A DNA stretch of 12,311 nucleotides. Source: an uncultured Clostridium sp. (lineage in GTDB: Bacteria; Bacillota; Clostridia; Lachnospirales; Lachnospiraceae). The position numbers and the translations under genes were made by a program. Below are positions 7,145 through 12,311 of the stretch, piece by piece. The notes beneath the pieces are model-generated. The model did no database searches. It saw nothing but the letters and a program-made list of their open reading frames with translations, and had not been told where the DNA came from. The stretch covers positions 1 to 12,311 of the forward strand of contig CAJJLI010000018.1 in the NCBI GenBank assembly GCA_905192625.1. Direction: 5' to 3'. The first letter of the stretch is position 1. Every line of letters starts with the position of its first letter.

Positions 7145-9514
7145 TTGAATAATTCAAGAGATGATATAAAAACTGATATTTACATGAATTCAGTAGATTA
7201 TATCAATAATAATTTTGGAAAAAATACAACAGGAACATTAACAAATATAGAACTCGCTCATTCTATCTTACGAAAATATTTTGGCTATAGTAAATTTCGT
7301 GAGGGGCAAGATGAGTTAATAAAAAGTATACTACAAAAGAAGGATACCCTTGGTATTATGCCAACAGGAGCTGGGAAATCAATATGTTACCAGGTGCCGG
7401 CGCTAGCAATGGATGGAATTACACTTGTTATTTCGCCTTTGATTTCATTAATGAAAGATCAAGTTGCAGCGTTAAATGAGGCTGGGGTACACGCAGCATA
7501 TATCAATAGTTCACTATCGGCGAAACAAGTAAGTCTTGCACTACAATTTGCAAAACTAGGAAGATATCAAATCATTTATGTAGCACCAGAACGTTTGTCA
7601 ACCGATGAATTTCTTGATTTTGCATTAAATACGAATATAGAAATGGTAACAGTCGATGAAGCACATTGTATTTCACAGTGGGGACAGGATTTTAGACCGA
7701 GTTATTTAAATATCGTTGATTTTATAGAGCAACTGCCAAAACGTCCAATTGTGAGTGCATTTACAGCAACTGCAACCAAGGAGGTAATGGAAGATATAAT
7801 TTGTGTTCTCCGACTAGAACAGCCAACAATTGTATTAACTGGATATGATCGTCCAAATTTATATTATGAAGTTCGTATTCCAAAAGATAAAGATAGAGAA
7901 CTTGTAGAGTATATAAAAAAGCATGAAACATGGTGTGGAGTCATCTACTGTTCTACGCGCAAAAATGTCGAGGAAGTCCAGGAATTACTGAATAAAAACG
8001 GAATTGATGCAGCTAAGTATCACGGTGGTATGAATGAAACCCAAAGAAGTGAAAATCAAGAGGATTTTATATATGATAGAAAATTAGTTATGGTAGCAAC
8101 AAATGCCTTTGGTATGGGAATTGATAAATCCAATGTTAGGTATGTAATTCATTATAATATGCCTAAGAATATTGAAAGTTACTACCAAGAGGCTGGAAGA
8201 GCAGGACGAGATGGCGAGGCGTCGGAATGTATTTTATTCTACTCACCGATGGATGTTAGAATTAATCAATTTCTGATTGAAAATGGTAATGAAAATGAAG
8301 CATTGACAGAAGATGAAAAAGCTACCATCCGTGAGCGGGATGAAGAACGACTAAAAAAAATGACCTATTATTGCTTCACAAAGAATTGTTTAAGAGAATA
8401 TGTTTTGCAATATTTTGGTCAGTATATGGAATCAAACTGCGGCAATTGTTCGAATTGCCTTACGGAATTTGAAGAAATGGATGTAACTGAAATATGTAAA
8501 GATATCGTTGGTTGTATATTAGAATCTCAGGAGCGCTTTGGTTTAAACGTCATAATAGCAACTCTTCTTGGTAGAAAAATTGCAAAATTAACAGCAAACC
8601 GTATGAACGAAAGTAAATTTTATGGCAGTCGTCAAGGGGAGAGTGAACCGTTTTTAAAAAGTATAATGAATAAGCTTATTATTGATGGATATTTATATTT
8701 AACAAATGATAAGTATGCAATTGTAAAGGGAAACCGTTCGGCAAATGATATTTTAACGGGTGCTGCCAAAGTTAGTTTAAAGATTTCAAAAGAGAGCATA
8801 ATTGAAGAACAGTCAGAACGCAATCAAAAACTGAAGAAATCTGAGTTATTAACATCAAAAGGATTTGAATTATTTGATGTTCTAAGACAGACCCGTACCA
8901 AAATAGCAAGACAAGAAGGGATTCCTCCTTATATTATTTTTTCTGATAAAACCTTAACGGACATGGTAATGAAACTTCCTTTTGATAAAGAGGAAATGCT
9001 TCAAGTAACAGGAGTTGGTGAAAATAAATTTGAAAAATATGGACAAGATTTTTTAGATGCTATACTAGAATTTACCAATGGAGTAAAAGAAAAACTTTGC
9101 TATGAAGACCAAATTAACTCTGAAATATCAAAAAAATCCATAAGTGCAAAAAGTTCTTCGAAAACAGGTAAAGAGGAGTTTTCATTGACAGAGGATATCA
9201 GACAGAAGTTTCAGTTTGAGGAATTCGTTACAATTAGCCAATTTGTAGATCGGCTCAATGAATTACGTGATGATAAACGTATGAAACAGATAAATACGAA
9301 GTACTTAACAACACGTTTGAAAGAGCAGGAATATCTATATGAACGATATAATGAAGAACTTCAAAAAAATGTCACTGAAGTTACTGAAAAAGGATACGAT
9401 GCTGGGATTACAATGGATAAAAGGGTAGGAAAAGCAGGATTTGAGTACAATGTAGTTATTTATAATAAAGAGGCTCAGCAGCTGTTGCTTGAACTGCTTA
9501 CTTCAGAAATATAG
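7145..9514 (+). CDS. recQ: ATP-dependent DNA helicase RecQ
   Basis: A 789-residue 3'-5' superfamily 2 DNA helicase for recombination and repair. Motif 0 is FGYSKFREGQ (46-55), Walker A TGAGKS (74-79), Walker B DEAH (171-174), the RecQ aromatic-rich loop QWGQDFRPSY (178-187), motif III SAFTATAT (204-211), and motifs V/VI ATNAFGMGIDKSN and QEAGRAGRDG (348-357). The zinc site is C415-x16-C432-x2-C435-x2-C438, the same spacing as E. coli RecQ. An RQC winged helix (about 445-535) and an HRDC domain (about 566-645) follow. Beyond those lies an unusual Lys/Ser linker and a C-terminal domain of about 110 residues (680-789), making it longer than the roughly 600-residue classical enzyme. I chose the TTG at 7145 because of AGAGGGGG 8 nt upstream; the in-frame ATG at 7181 lacks a comparable site. 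It is monocistronic, with its own promoter and terminator. Confidence 0.95.
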   Translation: MNNSRDDIKTDIYMNSVDYINNNFGKNTTGTLTNIELAHSILRKYFGYSKFREGQDELIKSILQKKDTLGIMPTGAGKSICYQVPALAMDGITLVISPLISLMKDQVAALNEAGVHAAYINSSLSAKQVSLALQFAKLGRYQIIYVAPERLSTDEFLDFALNTNIEMVTVDEAHCISQWGQDFRPSYLNIVDFIEQLPKRPIVSAFTATATKEVMEDIICVLRLEQPTIVLTGYDRPNLYYEVRIPKDKDRELVEYIKKHETWCGVIYCSTRKNVEEVQELLNKNGIDAAKYHGGMNETQRSENQEDFIYDRKLVMVATNAFGMGIDKSNVRYVIHYNMPKNIESYYQEAGRAGRDGEASECILFYSPMDVRINQFLIENGNENEALTEDEKATIRERDEERLKKMTYYCFTKNCLREYVLQYFGQYMESNCGNCSNCLTEFEEMDVTEICKDIVGCILESQERFGLNVIIATLLGRKIAKLTANRMNESKFYGSRQGESEPFLKSIMNKLIIDGYLYLTNDKYAIVKGNRSANDILTGAAKVSLKISKESIIEEQSERNQKLKKSELLTSKGFELFDVLRQTRTKIARQEGIPPYIIFSDKTLTDMVMKLPFDKEEMLQVTGVGENKFEKYGQDFLDAILEFTNGVKEKLCYEDQINSEISKKSISAKSSSKTGKEEFSLTEDIRQKFQFEEFVTISQFVDRLNELRDDKRMKQINTKYLTTRLKEQEYLYERYNEELQKNVTEVTEKGYDAGITMDKRVGKAGFEYNVVIYNKEAQQLLLELLTSEI

Positions 9515-9569
9515 ATTAAAAAAATATAAAAGGTCTCATTAACAAGAATATAGAATAGATTAAAAGATT

Positions 9570-9610
9570 AAAAGTACAGATAAGAGTAATAGTCTGTACT
9601 TTTTTTCTTT
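9570..9610 (+). terminator. Rho-independent terminator of recQ
   Basis: AAAAGTACAGA (9570-9580) pairs with TCTGTACTTTT (9593-9603) around a 12-nt loop, followed by a T-rich run. The 11-bp stem begins 55 nt after the recQ stop. Confidence 0.88.
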
Positions 9611-9670
9611 TTATAGTGCTAATAATATAGAAATATTTGTTTTCTTAGAGTGGGGATAAATACTTACATC

Positions 9671-9699
9671 TTGAATAGAGATCAAGGAATCGATATAAT
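9671..9699 (+). promoter_or_regulatory. Promoter of the FUSC/ArAE-like gene
   Basis: TTGAAT (9671-9676), 17-nt spacer and a perfect TATAAT (9694-9699). It predicts a leader of about 120 nt before the ATG at 9826. Nothing else of note is seen in the 9515-9825 gap apart from the recQ terminator. Confidence 0.72.
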
Positions 9700-9825
9700 A
9701 CTGATATAAATAATATACGTTAATAGGGAAACATTTTAAAGTTCAAACATATGTAATATTACCAGTATCCGTTAGGCAATTGAGAAAGATAAATCGATGG
9801 AATAATCGGTTAGAAAGGAACTTAT

Positions 9826-10299
9826 ATGAAAAGGATAGGTGCAAGAAATATAAAAACAGCAGTTTCTGTTTTTATATGCTTGATGCTATACCAATTGATT
9901 GGGCAACCATATTCGGTATATGCTTGTATCGCTGCTGTAATTTGTACACAAAATACAATAGAAAATTCTTTTTTAGTTAGTAAAGGAAGAGTTTTAGGTA
10001 CAATTTTTGGTGGTTTTTTAGCGTACATTTTTGCAATATTTTTGGGGAATAATCCGGTATTTATTACCTTAGGAATAATTATATTAATCTACTTTGGTAA
10101 TGTTATAAATAAAAAAGAAGCGATTTCAATGTCTTGTGTAGTTTTTCTATCAATATTAATAAATCTCGAAGACGTAAAGCCATTAGAGTATACGATTTAT
10201 CGTGTGGTTGAAACAACCGTTGGGATTGTTGTTTCAATATTAGTGAATAAATATTTAATGATAGAAAAACTAAAGTATTTCGCGAAGAACAATCAATAA
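9826..10299 (+). CDS. Small FUSC / aromatic acid exporter-type membrane protein
   Basis: A 157-residue integral membrane protein with about six hydrophobic helices (roughly 11-27, 30-44, 55-73, 77-93, 97-113, 122-141). It resembles the N-terminal membrane domain of the aromatic acid exporter (ArAE_1, formerly DUF939)/FUSC family: early YSVYACIAAVIC, the GRVLGTIFGG signature (54-63) and a late YRVVETTVGI (125-134). Family members such as E. coli AaeB export aromatic acids. Substrate and transport ability of this short protein are unknown. The soluble C-terminal domain of longer relatives is missing, but the gene ends cleanly, so it is probably a natural short form and not a truncation. AAAGGA lies about 6 nt before the ATG. 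It is convergent with the YeiH-family gene. Confidence 0.82.
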   Translation: MKRIGARNIKTAVSVFICLMLYQLIGQPYSVYACIAAVICTQNTIENSFLVSKGRVLGTIFGGFLAYIFAIFLGNNPVFITLGIIILIYFGNVINKKEAISMSCVVFLSILINLEDVKPLEYTIYRVVETTVGIVVSILVNKYLMIEKLKYFAKNNQ

Positions 10300-10370
10300 A
10301 TAGAGCACTGAGAAAGATACATTATTGGGAAAATGTCTAAGGTAGAACACGATTGCTTCTGCTAGAATAC

Positions 10371-10409
10371 AAAAGGGGAAAAAATGTGAAAAACATTCTT
10401 TCGCCTTTT
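10371..10409. terminator. Bidirectional terminator between the FUSC-like and YeiH-family genes
   Basis: The left arm (10371-10386, AAAAGGGGAAAAAATG) pairs with 10394-10409 (CATTCTTTCGCCTTTT) with two mismatches and a 7-nt loop. A-rich and T-rich flanks give a terminator-like hairpin on both strands, suited to the convergent genes that end at 10299 and 10424. Confidence 0.65.
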
Positions 10410-10423
10410 ATACTTGTATGTAA

Positions 10424-11485
10424 TTAAAGAAGTCCGATTAAATTTTGCATGAATAAGCTAACGAGGGTAATAGCAATCCAACAACAAAATCCCATAATGA
10501 TTGGCTTGCCACCTTTTTTAACTAAAGTGATAATGTTTGTGTTCAAGCCAATTGCACACATCGCCATAACAATAAAGAATTTACTCAATTGTTTTAGAAA
10601 ATCAAATGTTTTAATCGCAATACTAAGAGTTGCGCCAGTACAAAAACTTGTAATAACTGTTGTGACTAGAGAAGCTATTATAAAATATAAAATGAACATT
10701 GGAAATATTTTTTTAATTGAGATTGCCTTCTCTACATCCGTATGCTGCTGTTTCTTTTCTTTTCTAATCCGTAGAAAGGATAAAACTAAGGTGATTGGAA
10801 TAATAGCTAAGGTTCTTGTAAGTTTAACAATTGTAGCATATTCTAAAACAGCTCCACCAGTACCATGCAAAGTGTCCCAGGTAGCAGCGGCAGCGGTCAC
10901 AGACGATGTATCATTGATGGCAGTACCAGCAAACAATCCGAATCCATTATTGGATAATCCTAGTAGAGAACCTAGGGTAGGAAAGATGATTGCCGCTATA
11001 ATATTAAATAAGAAAATAACGGATATTGATTGTGCAATTTCTCCATCATCCGCGTCAATGATTGGCGCAGTTGCTGCAATTGCGGATCCACCACATATGG
11101 AAGAACCAACACCAATTAAGGTTGCCGTTTTTGTAGGTATCTTTAATGCTTTATGCATGATATATGCTACAACGAGTGAGGTTGTAATTGTGGAGAGTAT
11201 AATTGGTAGTGATACGAAACCTACTTTTTCTACGGTTGCAAGATTTAACCCAAATCCAAGCAATATAACTGCATATTGCAGTATTTTTTTTGAAGTGAAG
11301 CTGATTCCATCTGCATAATTTTTTTTATCCTTGATAAGGATGGATAAAATCATTCCTATGATCATTGCAATAACAGGGGCACCGATTACTTCAAGGATGC
11401 TGATTGATTTTACTAAAAACCATACTGGAACTGATACAATCAGACATAATAAAATACCTTTACTTTTGTTTTTTAAAACATTCAT
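10424..11485 (-). CDS. YeiH-family putative sulfate exporter / membrane transporter
   Basis: A 353-residue polytopic membrane protein, full length for the YeiH (UPF0324, Cons_hypoth698) family. About ten hydrophobic helices are visible. Family signatures include GAPVIAMIIGM (35-45), the glycine-rich GVGSSICGGSAIAA (125-138), AGTAINDTSSVTAAA (186-200), VKLTRTL (220-226) and AMCAIGLNTNI (308-318). YeiH proteins are annotated as putative sulfate exporters and appear near sulfur-metabolism genes, but direct transport evidence is scant, so the substrate is a guess. The start at 11485 has AGAAGGAG 7 nt upstream. The gene is divergent from a LysR-family gene, as in the E. coli yeiE-yeiH arrangement, which suggests control by that regulator. 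Confidence 0.9.
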   Translation of the reverse strand: MNVLKNKSKGILLCLIVSVPVWFLVKSISILEVIGAPVIAMIIGMILSILIKDKKNYADGISFTSKKILQYAVILLGFGLNLATVEKVGFVSLPIILSTITTSLVVAYIMHKALKIPTKTATLIGVGSSICGGSAIAATAPIIDADDGEIAQSISVIFLFNIIAAIIFPTLGSLLGLSNNGFGLFAGTAINDTSSVTAAAATWDTLHGTGGAVLEYATIVKLTRTLAIIPITLVLSFLRIRKEKKQQHTDVEKAISIKKIFPMFILYFIIASLVTTVITSFCTGATLSIAIKTFDFLKQLSKFFIVMAMCAIGLNTNIITLVKKGGKPIIMGFCCWIAITLVSLFMQNLIGLL

Positions 11486-11564
11486 GATGTTACTCCTTCT
11501 TTTGTTTTAACTTTTTACTTTTATTATCTTATAAAAATAAATTAATAAAGTAAAATTATTTATA

Positions 11565-11593
11565 TTGATTATTCCATAAAAAAATATTATGAT
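11565..11593 (+). promoter_or_regulatory. Promoter of the LysR-family gene
   Basis: TTGATT (11565-11570), 17-nt spacer and TATGAT (11588-11593; 5 of 6 to TATAAT). It predicts a start near 11600 and a leader of about 130 nt. A yeiH promoter on the other strand is probably nearby (TATAAG and GATAAT elements around 11525-11535), but I could not place a firm -35. Confidence 0.6.
11575..11591. promoter_or_regulatory. Candidate LysR-type operator CATAA-N7-TTATG
   Basis: A perfect 5-bp inverted repeat, CATAA (11575-11579) and TTATG (11587-11591), with a 7-nt centre. It contains T11577-N11-A11589, the geometry typical of LysR-family boxes. It covers the spacer and -10 of the regulator's own predicted promoter and lies 90 bp from the yeiH start, so one bound regulator could act on both genes. 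Confidence 0.5.
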
Positions 11594-11728
11594 AAACTTA
11601 AAAAAATATAAAAATTCTATTTCCGTTTTCATAACGCATCCAAGGAATTAAAAGGAATACTAGTAGAAAAAAATATTAATTTAGAGAAGATAATTAATTT
11701 AAAAAAAGTATATAAGAGGTTAAAAAGA

Positions 11729-12311
11729 ATGCTAGATTTTAGAATAGAAACGTTTTTATGTGTATGTAAACATATGAGTTATACAAAGGCAGCAGAAGAA
11801 TTACGTATGACTCAGCCTGGTGTTTCACAGCACATTAAATATTTAGAAAATCACTACGGGGATAAGCTTTTTACATATAGAAACAGGACTTTAACGTTGA
11901 CAGAAGCAGGTACACGGGTTAGAGATGCTATGATTTCAATTAATCATGATAGTATGCATCTGAAAAAGACAATTCGAGATAATTCTATGAAGATTCATAC
12001 CGTAAAATTTGGTGCAACATTAACAATCGGTGAATTTATGTTACCAGTAAAAATAATAGAATTTTTAAAGGCAAATCCACAGACACAGATCGAGTTTATT
12101 ATAGGTGATACGAAGGAATTATTAAGAATGTTAGAAGATGGAATTATAGATTTTGCAATTGTTGAAGGATATTTTCAAAAGGGGCAGTACGAATCAATCG
12201 TAGTATCCAATGAAGAATATGTTTTAGTTTGTGGTAAAGACTATCCGTTAAAAGATGGTATCCAGCTAGAAGACTTATTTTCTCAGAGCCTAATTGTACG
12301 AGAAGATGGTT
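11729..12311 (+). CDS. LysR-family transcriptional regulator, C-terminus cut
   Basis: 194 residues are visible before the right edge; the family is usually about 290-310, so roughly a third is missing. The N-terminal winged HTH is plain: MLDFRIETFLCVCKHMSYTK, then AAEELRMTQPGVSQHIKYLE (21-40) and a wing near LFTYRNRTLTLTEAG. A linker helix (about 62-86) leads to the periplasmic-binding-like effector domain from about 90 (VKFGATLTIGEFMLP, then DFAIVEGYF and EEYVLVCGKDYPL). The start has AAGAGG (11714-11719) 9 nt upstream. Divergence from a YeiH-family transporter suggests a YeiE/CysL-like regulator linked to sulfur compounds; this is inference from context. It is probably autoregulated through the dyad over its promoter. 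Confidence 0.9.
   Translation, partial: MLDFRIETFLCVCKHMSYTKAAEELRMTQPGVSQHIKYLENHYGDKLFTYRNRTLTLTEAGTRVRDAMISINHDSMHLKKTIRDNSMKIHTVKFGATLTIGEFMLPVKIIEFLKANPQTQIEFIIGDTKELLRMLEDGIIDFAIVEGYFQKGQYESIVVSNEEYVLVCGKDYPLKDGIQLEDLFSQSLIVREDG

Noticed and set aside
9780..9980. Plus-strand frame of 66 codons overlapping the FUSC-like gene
   Set aside because: It is out of frame with a better-supported gene, its TTG start has no good ribosome site, and its product is not membrane-like.
10449..11318. A 289-codon open frame on the plus strand
   Set aside because: It lies entirely antisense to the YeiH-family gene, which has clear family motifs, a ribosome site and membrane helices. The antisense product has no recognisable domain and no good ribosome site.

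Overview
The window looks like the chromosome of an AT-rich, spore-forming Clostridia member, probably Lachnospiraceae-like. The evidence is strong AT bias, purine-rich AGGAGG-type ribosome binding sites, several TTG/GTG starts, a SleC-type spore cortex-lytic enzyme, and a low-GC Firmicutes style of two-component system. Placement below the class is inference. No transposase, integrase, CRISPR array, tRNA or rRNA was seen, so this reads as ordinary chromosome.

Layout. 1-1739 (minus, cut by the left edge): a SleC-like cortex hydrolase with a SpoIID-type catalytic domain, two peptidoglycan-binding repeats and at least two LysM repeats. 2019-4634 (plus): a tightly overlapping operon of an OmpR-family response regulator, a sensor histidine kinase and an unrecognised membrane-anchored protein. 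A secreted or anchored protein with a calcium-loop-like motif follows at 4724-5524 and may be co-transcribed. 5525-5860: a non-coding stretch with five CCAATAAC-type repeats that run into a long bidirectional hairpin terminator. 5861-6676 (minus): an alpha/beta hydrolase. 6677-7144: back-to-back promoters for the hydrolase and recQ, then a roughly 320-nt recQ leader with a 15-bp tandem repeat. 7145-9514 (plus): RecQ helicase with an extra C-terminal domain, followed by a terminator. 9826-10299 (plus): a small aromatic-acid-exporter-type (FUSC/ArAE) membrane protein with a near-consensus promoter. 10424-11485 (minus): a YeiH-family transporter. 11729-12311 (plus, cut by the right edge): a LysR-family regulator, divergent from yeiH.

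How the genes relate. The two-component genes are one signalling unit, and the third gene plausibly modulates or is tied to the kinase. The LysR/YeiH pair is a classic divergent regulator-target arrangement. A CATAA-N7-TTATG dyad with LysR-type T-N11-A geometry lies over the predicted LysR promoter, which suggests autoregulation and control of yeiH. The other genes look like independent transcription units.

I did not find a convincing undescribed multi-gene system. The most unusual items are the in-frame 15-bp repeat in the recQ leader, the CCAATAAC repeats, the RecQ C-terminal extension and the unrecognised third gene of the kinase operon.
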